Part shown: positions 42,675 through 51,651 of the stretch, piece by piece
How positions within the stretch are numbered: the first letter of the stretch is position 1
Layout of the letters: every line of letters starts with the position of its first letter
Source: JADJPO01 sp963825645
GTDB taxonomy: Bacteria > Actinomycetota > Actinomycetes > Actinomycetales > Kineosporiaceae
Direction: 5' to 3'
Length of the DNA: 64,000 nt
Assembly: GCA_963825645.1 (NCBI GenBank)
Contig: CAWGTT010000009.1
Span: forward strand, 248,001 to 312,000
Translations under genes and position numbers: made by a program
Notes under the pieces: model-generated
What the model was told of the DNA's origin: nothing
What the model saw: only the letters and a program-made list of their open reading frames with translations
Database searches by the model: none

Positions 42675-43784
42675 GTGACCGAGCAGGACACCCAGGACGA
42701 GGCTGCGGACGCCGGGAGGCCGCTCCCGGCGCGGCGACTGCACCCGTCGACGGCCACCCTTCTGGTCTCGCTGTTCGCCGCCGTGCTCCTCGGCTCGGTG
42801 ATGCTGCTTCTGCCGCTGCCCTACGCAGCCGTGGTCACCGGACCGACCACGAATACCCTCTCCGAGCAGGACGGAACCCCGCTGATCTCGATCATCGGGG
42901 CGAGGACCTACCCGACCCGGGGGGCCCTCGACCTCACCACGGTGCGCATCTACGGCGGGCCGCGCTCTCGGGTCACCCCCTGGCAGATGGTCTCGGCCTG
43001 GCTGAACCGCCAACAGACCGTGGTGCCTGAGCAGGCGCTGTTCCCGCCCGGGCAGACGGCCGAGCAGACCACCGAGGAGAACCGTCTCGAGATGGTCTCC
43101 TCCCAGCAGAGCGCGACCGCTGCGGCCCTGCGATCCCTGGGCTATCGGGTGGTCGAGGAGGTGCGGGTGGCCGGCTTCACCGACACCTCGCCATCCGAGG
43201 GCACGCTGCGGACCGGGGACGTCATCGTTTCCGTGGGCGGTGCGAACACCCCGGACGCCGACTCGCTGCGCACTGCACTGAAGAAGGTGACGGCCGGTCA
43301 GCCCGCTCGGATGGTCGTGCGACGCGGCGACGCGACTGTCGACGTGTCTCCGACGACAGGTGAGAACGCCGCGGGTGCAACGGTTCTCGGAGTGCTGGTG
43401 GAGCCCGTGTTCGTCTTCCCGTTCCAGGTGAAGATTCAGATCGACAGCGTCGGCGGCTCCAGTGCCGGCACCATGTTCGCGCTCGGCATCATCGACAAGC
43501 TCACTCCCGGCGCGCTGACCGGCGGGCGCGCTGTGGCCGGCACCGGCACCATCGACGCCAAGGGGCGGGTCGGCGCGATCGGGTTCATCCAGCAGAAGAT
43601 GTACGGCGCGCAGGACGCCGGTGCGGACTACTTCCTTGCCCCTCGAGCGAACTGCGACGAGGTGGTCGGCTACGAGCCGCAAGGCCTGTCCGTCATCGCG
43701 GTATCGACCCTCGATCAGGCGCTCGCAGCGGTAGAGCAGATCGGCTCCGGCAAGGGCGAGGACGGCCTGCCACGCTGCGCGTGA
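42675..43784 (+). CDS. Lon-like serine protease with PDZ domain, membrane-anchored
   Basis: This 369-residue protein has one transmembrane segment (LLVSLFAAVLLGSVMLLLPL, about 29-48). A PDZ domain (LRTGDVIVSVGGANTPDADSL, about 177-197) and a Lon-type catalytic domain follow: the nucleophile serine lies in SVGGSSAGTMFALGI and the lysine in IQQKMYGAQDAGAD, forming the Ser/Lys dyad. It is a membrane-bound quality-control protease. GTG 42675 is supported by a -10 element 6 nt upstream. It corresponds to mycobacterial Rv3194c by neighbourhood. Confidence 0.9.
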   Translation: MTEQDTQDEAADAGRPLPARRLHPSTATLLVSLFAAVLLGSVMLLLPLPYAAVVTGPTTNTLSEQDGTPLISIIGARTYPTRGALDLTTVRIYGGPRSRVTPWQMVSAWLNRQQTVVPEQALFPPGQTAEQTTEENRLEMVSSQQSATAAALRSLGYRVVEEVRVAGFTDTSPSEGTLRTGDVIVSVGGANTPDADSLRTALKKVTAGQPARMVVRRGDATVDVSPTTGENAAGATVLGVLVEPVFVFPFQVKIQIDSVGGSSAGTMFALGIIDKLTPGALTGGRAVAGTGTIDAKGRVGAIGFIQQKMYGAQDAGADYFLAPRANCDEVVGYEPQGLSVIAVSTLDQALAAVEQIGSGKGEDGLPRCA

Positions 43785-43823
43785 ACGCCGGCGCGCCGGG
43801 CCTGGGTCGGCCCCACGTCTCAC

Positions 43824-44426
43824 TCAGCCGTCGGAGTGCCCGGACGCCGTCTCCTCAGCGCCCTCCTCCTCGCGCAAGGTGATCGCCAGGGCCTCGACCA
43901 GAGCAGGCACGAGGTGGGTACCCAGGGCGACTCGGTCGTCGACGTCATGGTCGCGGGAGCGGATCGCGCAGCCGCTGGTTCCATCGCGCAGCACCGCGGC
44001 CGCAAGGCGAAGGTCACGGCGGTCCGGGTGCTCGGTGATGTACTCGACCGCGGCCGTCGCGTCCTGCGGGATCCCCTCCTCGGCCTGCGGCGGCAGGACG
44101 ACTCTCTCGACGACCAGCGCCGCGCCGTCCACAGAGTCCGGCCAGGCGATCCGGGCGAGCACGGCCTCGACCGTCTCCGCATCGGGCAGGTCGTCCTGCT
44201 CGACGGCGGTGAGGTGTTCGACGTCGGCGCGGGCGGCGGCGACCACGTCCTGGGGCAGTCGCTCGGCCAGCTCCGGATCGCGATCCAGGGCACCCGCGGT
44301 CCGCACGAGAGCGAACAGCCGCCACGGGCCGTCCCAGCCGGCGGAGGCGACATGCTGCTCCAGCTCGCGCACCAGGGTGAGGACGGCTCGTTCCCGTGGT
44401 GCGCCGGTCATCTCTGCGGCGTGCAT
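43824..44426 (-). CDS. PPA1309-family conserved protein
   Basis: This 200-residue protein has conserved PAIWP-like features: IAWPDSVDGAALVVERVVLP and ITEHPDRRDLRLAAAVLRDG, then SRDHDVDDRVALGTHLVPALVEAL. These mark a widespread actinobacterial protein of unknown function named PPA1309. It starts at ATG 44426; ATG 44411 is possible. It is divergent from the UPF0182 gene and converges on the PDZ-Lon gene, 39 bp apart. Confidence 0.82.
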   Translation of the reverse strand: MHAAEMTGAPRERAVLTLVRELEQHVASAGWDGPWRLFALVRTAGALDRDPELAERLPQDVVAAARADVEHLTAVEQDDLPDAETVEAVLARIAWPDSVDGAALVVERVVLPPQAEEGIPQDATAAVEYITEHPDRRDLRLAAAVLRDGTSGCAIRSRDHDVDDRVALGTHLVPALVEALAITLREEEGAEETASGHSDG

Positions 44427-44515
44427 GTTCCGATCCTGTCACGGTTGTCCCGATGACGGCGTTGCCGGCTGATGCGACGTGGAACCAGAACGGGCATGGA
44501 TTAAGTTGACTCATC

Positions 44516-47500
44516 GTGAGCAGTGACGGCGACGCATCTCAGGCACCTCGCGACAAGGCACCCACAGGCTCTCCGCCACGGAGGCGCCGCAAGGGTGTGC
44601 TGGCCCCCACCCTGGCGGTCCTGGGCGTCCTGGTGGTGCTACTGCTCGGTCTGGCGTCGATCTGGACCGACGTGCTCTGGTACTCCCAGCTCGGCTACAC
44701 CTCGGTGTTCCGCACCCAGGTGCTCACCCAGGTCGGCCTGTTCGTGGCGGCGTTCGTCCTGACCGCGGCCGCGGTGTTCGTCAGCATGCTCATCGCGTAC
44801 CGGTCACGGCCGATCTACGCCCCGATGGCCGTCGATACGGCGAGCCTGGAGCGCTACCGGGAGAGCATCGAGCCGCTGCGCAGACTGGTGGCGATCGGGG
44901 TGCCGGCGACGTTGGGGCTGTTCGCGGGCTCGGCGGCCAGCCAGCGCTGGCAGACGTTCCTGCTGTGGTGGAACGCGGTCGACTTCGGCCAGCGCGACCA
45001 GCAGTTCAATCTCGACCTATCCTTCTTCGTCTTCACCCTGCCCTGGCTGCAGTTCATCAACGGCCTGCTGACCACGGTCACATTCCTGGCCGGAGCGGCG
45101 GCTCTTGTCATTCACTACCTGTACGGCGGGATCCGGCTGCAGGGGCCCGGTCAGCGGTTCACCAACGTGGCCCGGACGCAGATGGCGGTTATCGCCGCGG
45201 TGTTCCTGTTGCTCCGTGCGGTGGACTTCTGGATCGGCCGCTACGCGATGACCACCAACCAGTCGACGCTGATCACCGGTCTGACGTACACCGACGCCAA
45301 CGCCACCTTGAACGCTCGGGCGGTTCTGGCCGCGATCTCCACGGTGATCGCGATCCTGTTCGTGCTGGCGGCATTCGTCGAGCGCTGGCGGATGCTGCCG
45401 TTGTACGGCCTGGTGCTGCTGGTGATCTCGGCGGTGGTGGTCGGTGGTCTCTATCCCGCGGTGATCCAGCGGTTCCGGGTCACCCCGAGCCCGCAGAGCT
45501 TCGAGCTGCCCTATATCCAGCGCAACATCGACGCCACCCGCGCCGCCTACGGCCTCGACAAGGTCCAGACCCAGCGGTACAGCGCCAAGACCGAGGCGTC
45601 GTTGCAGGACCTGCGCAATGACGCCGACGCCATCCCGGGCATCCGGCTGCTCGACCCGGCGCTGGTCAGCGACACGTTCAAGCAGCTCGAGCAGAACAAG
45701 CAGTACTACCAGGTCGCCGACGCCCTGGACGTCGACCGGTACCGGGTGAACGGCACCCTGCGTGACACCGTTGTCGCCGTCCGTGAGCTGAACCTCGGTG
45801 GCGTGCCGGCCGACAAGCGCAACTGGTTCAACGACCACTTCGTCTACACCCATGGGTTCGGCCTGATCGCCGCCTATGGCAACGAGCAGACCTCGGCCGG
45901 GGCGCCGGTGTTCTACGAGGGCGGCATCCCGGTCCGGGGGGCGCTGGGGGAGTATGAGCCGCGGATCTACTTCGGCGAGTACTCCCCGGAGTACTCCATC
46001 GTCGGCGGCCCCGAAGGTGGAGTGAAACGCGAGCTCGACTACCCGGACGACGAGAGCGTGCCCCCGGAGGCGAAGACCACCTACGCCGGCAAGGGCGGCG
46101 TGGCCATGGGTTCCTACATGCTCCGGACCCTGTTCGCATTGAAGTTCCGCGAGCAGAACATCCTGCTCTCCGAGGGGATCAACTCCGAGTCCCGGATCAT
46201 GTTCGACCGCTCGCCGCGGGAGCGGGTGGGCAAGGTGGCTCCCTACCTGACCCTGGACGGCGACCCTTACCCCTCGATCGTCGACGGTCGGGTGGTCTGG
46301 ATCGTCGACGGGTACACGACGTCCAACAAGTACCCGTACTCCTCGCTGAGGCTGCTCAACGAGGCGACCAGCGACGCGATCACCGCCAGCACGCAGTCGG
46401 TGGCGGCGCTGGCGGGAGCTCAGGTCAACTACATCCGCAACTCGGTGAAGGCGACGGTCGACGCCTACGACGGCTCGGTGACCCTGTACGCCTGGGACGA
46501 GGCCGACCCGGTCATGCAGGCCTGGCGCAAGGTGTTCCCCAGCACGATCAAGCCGCTCTCGGCGATCAGCGGGGACCTGATGTCGCACCTTCGCTACCCC
46601 GAGGACCTGTTCAAGGTGCAGCGCTCTCTGCTGGCGCGGTATCACGTCACCGACCCGGCCGGGTTCTTCTCCGGCGGTGACTTCTGGCAGGTGCCGCCGG
46701 AGCCGACCGCCGCGAACGCGGCGGGTGCCCAGCGCCAGCCGCCGTACTACCTGAGCATCGCGATGCCCGGCCAGGACGAAGCTCGGTTCTCGTTGACCTC
46801 GTCGTTCATCCCGCCACCCGGTGGGCGCAACACCTTGAAGGGATTCCTGGCGGTCGACGCCGATGCGGGCAACACCGCCGGAACGAAGCGTGAGGACTAC
46901 GGCACGCTGCGCCTGCTCCAGCTACCGACGGACGCGATCAAGGGTCCGGGGCAGATGCAGAACGACTTCAACGCCAACCCGACGGTGACCACCGAGCTCG
47001 CCCTGCTCCGGGGTGGGGCGACCGGGGCCTCGTCGGTGGAGAGCGGCAATATGCTCGTTCTCCCCGTGGCCGGCGGACTGCTCTACGTCCAACCGGTGTA
47101 CGTGCGCAGCCGCGGAGAGACCTCCTATCCGCTGCTGCAGCGGGTGCTGGTTGGCTACGGGCAGTCCATCGGTTTCGCCGCCACGCTCAATGAGGCGCTC
47201 AACCAGGTGTTCGGCACCAGTGGCATTACCGGATCCCCGCCGGCCACAGGCAACGGTGATGCAGCTACCACTCCGGCACCGACGCCCTCGCCCGGCGCGG
47301 AGGGGGCCGCGGCTGACCTGCAGACGGCGCTCGCTGACGCGTTGCAAGCGATCAAGGACTCCGACGCGGCACTGAAGGCGGACGACTTCGCCGCCTACGG
47401 CGAGGCCCAGACCAAGCTCAAGGACGCCGTCGAGCGAGCCAGTGTCGCCCAGTCCCGGCTCGGTCAGACCTCATCGGGTGTGACTCTGCCCTCACCCTCA

Positions 47501-47530
47501 CCCTCGCCCTCGCCGTCCCCATCCGGGTAG
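44516..47530 (+). CDS. UPF0182 multi-span membrane protein
   Basis: This 1004-residue protein carries seven hydrophobic segments in the first 330 residues (from VLGVLVVLLLGLASIWTDV to LVLLVISAVVVGGLYPAVI), then a large extracytoplasmic domain with YGLDKVQTQRYSAKTEASL, WFNDHFVYTHGFGLI and MFDRSPRERVGKVAPYLTLDGDPYP. These are family signatures. The C-terminus is a disordered (SP)n tail. Function is unknown; it is one of the most conserved actinobacterial membrane proteins. A TAAGTT element 8 nt before GTG 44516 suggests a leaderless start. Confidence 0.92.
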   Translation: MSSDGDASQAPRDKAPTGSPPRRRRKGVLAPTLAVLGVLVVLLLGLASIWTDVLWYSQLGYTSVFRTQVLTQVGLFVAAFVLTAAAVFVSMLIAYRSRPIYAPMAVDTASLERYRESIEPLRRLVAIGVPATLGLFAGSAASQRWQTFLLWWNAVDFGQRDQQFNLDLSFFVFTLPWLQFINGLLTTVTFLAGAAALVIHYLYGGIRLQGPGQRFTNVARTQMAVIAAVFLLLRAVDFWIGRYAMTTNQSTLITGLTYTDANATLNARAVLAAISTVIAILFVLAAFVERWRMLPLYGLVLLVISAVVVGGLYPAVIQRFRVTPSPQSFELPYIQRNIDATRAAYGLDKVQTQRYSAKTEASLQDLRNDADAIPGIRLLDPALVSDTFKQLEQNKQYYQVADALDVDRYRVNGTLRDTVVAVRELNLGGVPADKRNWFNDHFVYTHGFGLIAAYGNEQTSAGAPVFYEGGIPVRGALGEYEPRIYFGEYSPEYSIVGGPEGGVKRELDYPDDESVPPEAKTTYAGKGGVAMGSYMLRTLFALKFREQNILLSEGINSESRIMFDRSPRERVGKVAPYLTLDGDPYPSIVDGRVVWIVDGYTTSNKYPYSSLRLLNEATSDAITASTQSVAALAGAQVNYIRNSVKATVDAYDGSVTLYAWDEADPVMQAWRKVFPSTIKPLSAISGDLMSHLRYPEDLFKVQRSLLARYHVTDPAGFFSGGDFWQVPPEPTAANAAGAQRQPPYYLSIAMPGQDEARFSLTSSFIPPPGGRNTLKGFLAVDADAGNTAGTKREDYGTLRLLQLPTDAIKGPGQMQNDFNANPTVTTELALLRGGATGASSVESGNMLVLPVAGGLLYVQPVYVRSRGETSYPLLQRVLVGYGQSIGFAATLNEALNQVFGTSGITGSPPATGNGDAATTPAPTPSPGAEGAAADLQTALADALQAIKDSDAALKADDFAAYGEAQTKLKDAVERASVAQSRLGQTSSGVTLPSPSPSPSPSPSG

Positions 47531-47577
47531 CTATCCACCCCCTGGGTGGGCACGACGTGACGTTGTACTCGCTAGAC

Positions 47578-47660
47578 GGGCACAACGTCACGCCGTGCCC
47601 GACGGGGACGGGCACAACGTCACGCCGTGCCCGACGGGGACGGGCACAACGTCACGCCGT
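47578..47660. repeat. Tandem repeat of a 32 bp palindromic unit
   Basis: Two exact 32 bp copies (47578-47609, 47610-47641) and a 19 bp partial copy (47642-47660) abut each other; a degraded copy precedes them from about 47548. Each unit carries GGGCAC...GTGCCC, so every unit can fold into a hairpin after the UPF0182 stop. It may end UPF0182 transcription. There are no spacers between the units. Confidence 0.85.
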
Positions 47661-47690
47661 GTGTGGCGGCCGGCGCGGCGTCGTGCTCGA

Positions 47691-47767
47691 GATCACGTTG
47701 AAGATCACGTGGCGTGAAACCGTCCGATTCCGAGCCGTTCATACGCAACGTGATCTTCAACGTGATC
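47691..47767. repeat. Perfect 20 bp inverted repeat upstream of tRNA-fMet
   Basis: GATCACGTTGAAGATCACGT (47691-47710) and its exact reverse complement (47748-47767) flank a 37 bp loop. Each arm contains two GATCACGT octamers 12 bp apart, so four copies of ACGTGATC/GATCACGT lie in 77 bp. This could be a protein-binding array or a cruciform or terminator. Confidence 0.9.
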
Positions 47768-47783
47768 ACTGGAGGTGCTGAAT

Positions 47784-47813
47784 TTGCAGGTAGAGCGCTC
47801 CCTCGCGTAGCCT
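47784..47813 (+). promoter_or_regulatory. Candidate promoter of the initiator tRNA gene
   Basis: TTGCAG (47784-47789) and TAGCCT (47808-47813) are 18 bp apart; the -10 ends 11 nt before the tRNA. Both match SigA-like elements. Confidence 0.5.
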
Positions 47814-47824
47814 GGCGGAGCCGA

Positions 47825-47901
47825 CGCGGGGTGGAGCAGCTCGGTAGCTCGCTGGGCTCATAACCCAGAGGTCGCAGGTTCAAATCCTGCCCCCGCTACC
47901 A
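47825..47901 (+). tRNA. Initiator tRNA-Met (fMet, CAU)
   Basis: The 77 nt cloverleaf has anticodon CAT at 47859-47861, an anticodon stem ending in GGG:CCC (GGGCTCATAACCC), and a C1 opposite T72 that cannot pair; the last two features mark initiator tRNA. The D arm AGCAGCTCGGTAGCT and T arm GCAGGTTCAAATCCTGC are standard. CCA is encoded (47899-47901). Confidence 0.95.
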
Positions 47902-47914
47902 CGTAAGTGCAGGT

Positions 47915-47950
47915 CAGAGGCCCTTCTCCCGGTTCGGGGGAGGGCCTCTG
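47915..47950. terminator. Hairpin terminator after tRNA-fMet
   Basis: CAGAGGCCCT (47915-47924) pairs perfectly with AGGGCCTCTG (47941-47950), extended by inner G-U/G-C pairs to about 15 bp. It lies between the tRNA and the stop of the convergent GH31 gene and could serve both. Confidence 0.7.
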
Positions 47951-47963
47951 CTGGTGTTCTCCG

Positions 47964-50870
47964 CTAGTAGAGGTTGCCTCGAAGCTCGCCAGCGTACCCG
48001 CCCGACCCGCAGGATCCGAAGAGCTCACGTGGGTTGGCGAGGACGACGTCGGACCCACGGCGCTTCTCGAGGGTGAACCGGATCTCCTGGTCCGGTTCGA
48101 GGTGGTCGAGCAGCACCGTCCACACCGGGCCGGTCGGATGGCCGGGTGGTGGCGGGTACAGGTAGGCATAGGTGACGGAGGGGTCCAGTCGGACCTCCGT
48201 CACGGGGCCGTGTGCTGTCCGCACGGGGGTGACGAACCGCGCGTGGATGTCTTCGCCCCACGTGGTGTCGGCGTGGTCGGCGACCAACAGAACCGACGAG
48301 GTCGCCGGCAGGGGACCGTCCGTCGTGAAGCGGACGACGTGGGTCCGGTCGATCGGCGCCGCGGGCACGCAGGCCCGGACGCTGCGACGGTCGCCGTCGA
48401 CGGCCCATCCCACCTCAGTGCGGCTCGCAGTCGCCAGCTGCGGCAACGAGACCCCGTCGACCTCGACGTCCGAGACGATCTGGTCGCTGACCAGCTCCAC
48501 CCGTAACGGGCGGACGTCGGCCAGCTCGGCGACGGCGCTGGCCGCACTCACCTCGACCACCACGGCACCGGCATCGCGCCGATGGACGACGACGGTTTCC
48601 CGCGGCACCTGGGTCCGGCTCTCCCCGCCGTCCTCGACAACGGTGAAGGACGACTGCGGCGCGCCGACCCCACCGTCGTACACCCGCAGGACCAGGTCCT
48701 CGAAGCGCCCGCCGCCGGCGCGGTGTCCAGCGGAGTCGAGCGTGGCGTCGTCCACGTGCATCAAGGGGATGACGGCACCGCCGCGGGCGAACGCCGGCAG
48801 CCGGAACAGGCCGCCCCGGTACTCCGGTACGAAACCCACCCATTCCCCGGCGCTGTCCACGGCTGTGCCGTTCCAGTAGTCGTACCACCTGCCCTGCGGC
48901 AGGTAGACGCGGCGGGCGTACTCGCCGTGGCCGGCGACGACCGCGATCATGAGGGACGTGCCCAGCAGCTTCTGGTGCGCGATCCCGACCAGCGGCTCGT
49001 CGGGATGGACGAGACCCGGGGGCGGGCAGAGCGGCATCCCGGTGCGTGCGAGCTCATGGGCCAGCGAGTAGTAGTAGGGGATCAGCTCGTATCGGGTGCG
49101 GAGGTTCGCGAGGTTGCTGGGCAGGTGGCCGACCTCGTTGGGCGCGACGCGGTGACGGCCTGGGCCGTCGGGGGTGTTCTCGGCTCGGTTGACATAGAAG
49201 GCGTGGTTGTTGACGTGCGGCCGTAGCGGAACGTCGAACCATGCGCTGTTCGCGAACCACTGCGTGTAGAGCTCGTCGAGTAGCCGAACGTCGCGCAGCT
49301 TGTCTCGGTGGAAGCCACCGACGTCCGATCCGTAGAAGTCGATGCCCGAGCAGGACAGGTGGGCCTGGTTGTGCACCTGCGAGACGAGGACCTCCATCCG
49401 GCTGCTCGTGTCGCCCGACCAGACGGCGGCACCGAGGCGCTGCATGCCGGCGGTGGCCGCGCGCGTGAGCAGCAGCCTGCGCTGGTCGGCGTCCTCGCCG
49501 TTCGCGGCGTTGTCGTACCCCGCGTCGATGGAGCGGTGCCAGAAGAGGTTGTAGACGTTGGCGATGTCCGCATGGCGGGCCCGCACGGAGCCGTCTCCGT
49601 CCAGGTCGTGCCCGTGGTAGCCGGCGTCGGGGTGGAAGATCTCGGGCTCGCCGAGGTCGGTCCAGTGCACTCGGACGCCGTAGTCCAGCATGTACGGCTT
49701 GCGACGGTTGGCGTGGATCCAGGCGCCGACCGCCGGATCGCTCCAGTCGATCATGGCGGCGCCTTCGCCGAAGAACGCCTTGGCCAGGCGGAGCACGGCA
49801 GGGCCGACCGTGACGTACGCCCCCGGCACGGCCGCCTTCAGCTCACCGAACGTGCCGGTCGTGTCGAGGACGTAGGACTCCTCGATCAGGGCGAACCCGA
49901 CATGTGCGGCCGCGTAGTCGGCGAGCCTGCGCTTCGGGTCGGGGAAGAACGGGTCTCCGACACCAGGAGTGTCCGTGATGTCCCAGGCGAGGTTGCCCAT
50001 GTCGCTCGTGCTCTTGCCGGTCTGCTCGATGCCGCCGAACCAGAACAGGTCGAGCACGATGCCGTCCAGGGGGTAGCCGTCGCGGCGCAGCCCGTCGACC
50101 ACGCGGTCCACGTCCTGCCAGTTCTCGTACCCGTACTCCGACATCCACAGGCCGAACGCTGTGCGCGGCGGCACGGGCGGCTTGCCCAGCAGGTCCATGA
50201 CCCGGCGCCGGACGTCGAGCGGGGTGGCGCCGCCGACGACGTACAGCCGCACCGGGAACGTCGGGTTCCCGCCGACGTCCGAGCCCAGGTGGACCGACCA
50301 CGGATTGGTCTCGAAGTCCGCCTCGATCCGGAAGACGTAGTCGAGTACCAGCGCGAATGGCTGCGGCCCACCGGCCACCATCAGCACGGGGATCTGAAGA
50401 TAGCCCTCGATGCCCTCCTCGTAGGTCTGCGTGCCGTGCCCGTAGGGCCGGTACTTGTCGTTGACCCCCGCGTCAACGACGTTGCGCCGGCGGCCGATCC
50501 AGTCAGCCCGGGCCCCGGTGGCGCCGAAGCACTGACCCAGCCCCCAGGCCTGAACGCCGGAGGCCACCTCGACCATCAGGGTGCACGGCCCGCCGCCGGT
50601 CAGCCACATCCGGAGCAGTTGGCGCCCGTCCCCAGTCGTGATCGTGATCGGACGCCGGCCGTCCCCATCGGTCTGCCCGGTGGCCACCTGCCACACGCTG
50701 GTTCCGACCTGCTGCCCCTCGCCGACCGCCGTCCCGAAGGGGAGCGGCCGATCTAGCAGGACGGCGTGGTCGGCCACGCAGTCCTCGTCGGGCGAGGCGA
50801 CGATCCGGACGACGTCTGGCAGGACGTCATGTGCGTCCTCGCTGCCCCTGGGTAGATCCACCGTGAACAT
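47964..50870 (-). CDS. Glycoside hydrolase family 31 alpha-glucosidase/xylosidase
   Basis: This 968-residue enzyme acts on alpha-glycosidic bonds of oligosaccharides. The catalytic nucleophile is D405 in HWTDLGEPE, and the acid/base is D487 in VWSGDTSS, both exact GH31 patterns. Residues 1-235 form an N-terminal beta domain, and the C-terminal 250 residues hold beta-sandwich modules of unclear type. ATG 50870 follows GGAAGGGAACC; a GTG 18 nt upstream is possible. No signal peptide is visible. Specificity is unknown. It stands alone at the left edge of the accessory region. Confidence 0.88.
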   Translation of the reverse strand: MFTVDLPRGSEDAHDVLPDVVRIVASPDEDCVADHAVLLDRPLPFGTAVGEGQQVGTSVWQVATGQTDGDGRRPITITTGDGRQLLRMWLTGGGPCTLMVEVASGVQAWGLGQCFGATGARADWIGRRRNVVDAGVNDKYRPYGHGTQTYEEGIEGYLQIPVLMVAGGPQPFALVLDYVFRIEADFETNPWSVHLGSDVGGNPTFPVRLYVVGGATPLDVRRRVMDLLGKPPVPPRTAFGLWMSEYGYENWQDVDRVVDGLRRDGYPLDGIVLDLFWFGGIEQTGKSTSDMGNLAWDITDTPGVGDPFFPDPKRRLADYAAAHVGFALIEESYVLDTTGTFGELKAAVPGAYVTVGPAVLRLAKAFFGEGAAMIDWSDPAVGAWIHANRRKPYMLDYGVRVHWTDLGEPEIFHPDAGYHGHDLDGDGSVRARHADIANVYNLFWHRSIDAGYDNAANGEDADQRRLLLTRAATAGMQRLGAAVWSGDTSSRMEVLVSQVHNQAHLSCSGIDFYGSDVGGFHRDKLRDVRLLDELYTQWFANSAWFDVPLRPHVNNHAFYVNRAENTPDGPGRHRVAPNEVGHLPSNLANLRTRYELIPYYYSLAHELARTGMPLCPPPGLVHPDEPLVGIAHQKLLGTSLMIAVVAGHGEYARRVYLPQGRWYDYWNGTAVDSAGEWVGFVPEYRGGLFRLPAFARGGAVIPLMHVDDATLDSAGHRAGGGRFEDLVLRVYDGGVGAPQSSFTVVEDGGESRTQVPRETVVVHRRDAGAVVVEVSAASAVAELADVRPLRVELVSDQIVSDVEVDGVSLPQLATASRTEVGWAVDGDRRSVRACVPAAPIDRTHVVRFTTDGPLPATSSVLLVADHADTTWGEDIHARFVTPVRTAHGPVTEVRLDPSVTYAYLYPPPPGHPTGPVWTVLLDHLEPDQEIRFTLEKRRGSDVVLANPRELFGSCGSGGYAGELRGNLY

Positions 50871-50928
50871 GTGCGGTTCCCTTCCCACGTCCTGCCCCCT
50901 CGACAGAGGGCACAGGCTACGGCGCTAT

Positions 50929-50944
50929 TACATCGGCATACATC
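50929..50944. promoter_or_regulatory. Direct repeat TACATC-N4-TACATC upstream of GH31
   Basis: Two TACATC hexamers 10 bp apart (one helical turn) lie about 60 bp upstream of the GH31 gene, in an A/T-rich stretch of the 285 bp gap (50871-51155). They may bind a regulator or form part of the promoter. I see no other element in the gap. Confidence 0.3.
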
Positions 50945-51155
50945 CCTATACGTCTGGTGCCCCGGGAACGCCCACGCACCAGGGCGATGCGGAGGTGGCC
51001 ACGCTCCACGCGCCGGGACCCTCGCTGCCGGCCCAGGGGTCATGACCAAAGGCCCCGAACGCGGCGATCGCTCGGGACGACGATGAAGGTGACGCAGGTG
51101 GCCGCGAACCGGCGGTTGGTCTCGCGCGGCCGGTGTGCCAGGGCGGTGATGTCCC

Positions 51156-51650
51156 GTGACGACCATGGGGGAGGACCGGACCACCGACTCGCAAGCGGCA
51201 CTCGGCCGTGGGCGACGAGGAACCAGCCGGTGGCCACTGCTCGTCGTGGCCGCCCTCGCCGTGGCCACGCTCCTCGCGGTGGCCGTCTACGCGGTGACCC
51301 GCCCGGCCAAGATCTGGGACCGAGACACCCCGCAGGGCGCCGTCCAGTCATACGTCACCGCCGTGCTCGACGGTGACGCGGCGGCGGCCGCCGCCCTGCT
51401 CGCCCCTGACAGCCCCTGTGCCGCAACGGATCTTGACCGGGTCGTCGTCCAGAACGGAACTCGGGTCGACCTCGTCGGCACCGACGTGCAGGGCGCGCAG
51501 GCCCGGGTCCGCGTCCTCGTCGGGGTCGACTCCGGTGCTCAGCCGTTCGGGGGCGGCGTCGAGGAGCGGACCTTCCGGCTGACCCGGACCGGCACGCAAT
51601 GGCGGATCGACGGCATTCCGTGGCCGCTCTACGAGTGCTTCGGAGGTTGA
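51156..51650 (+). CDS. Membrane-anchored small protein (DUF4878-like)
   Basis: This 164-residue protein has one transmembrane helix (WPLLVVAALAVATLLAVAVYAVT, about 26-48). A C-terminal region TPQGAVQSYVTAVLDGDAAAAAALLAPDSPC then VEERTFRLTRTGTQWRIDGIPWPLYEC looks like a small NTF2-like or DUF4878 extracytoplasmic domain. GTG 51156 or ATG 51165 may start it. It precedes the large DUF5671 protein by 1 bp (TGA then ATG), so they are one unit. Confidence 0.7.
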   Translation: MTTMGEDRTTDSQAALGRGRRGTSRWPLLVVAALAVATLLAVAVYAVTRPAKIWDRDTPQGAVQSYVTAVLDGDAAAAAALLAPDSPCAATDLDRVVVQNGTRVDLVGTDVQGAQARVRVLVGVDSGAQPFGGGVEERTFRLTRTGTQWRIDGIPWPLYECFGG

Positions 51651-51651
51651 G

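Noticed and set aside
42612..43823. Upstream extension of the DUF2342 frame to 43823
   Set aside because: It lies antisense to the PDZ-Lon gene, which has clear motifs; ATG 42611 fits the family N-terminus.
47548..47660. CRISPR-like array
   Set aside because: The repeat units abut without unique spacers and no cas genes are present; it is a tandem repeat.
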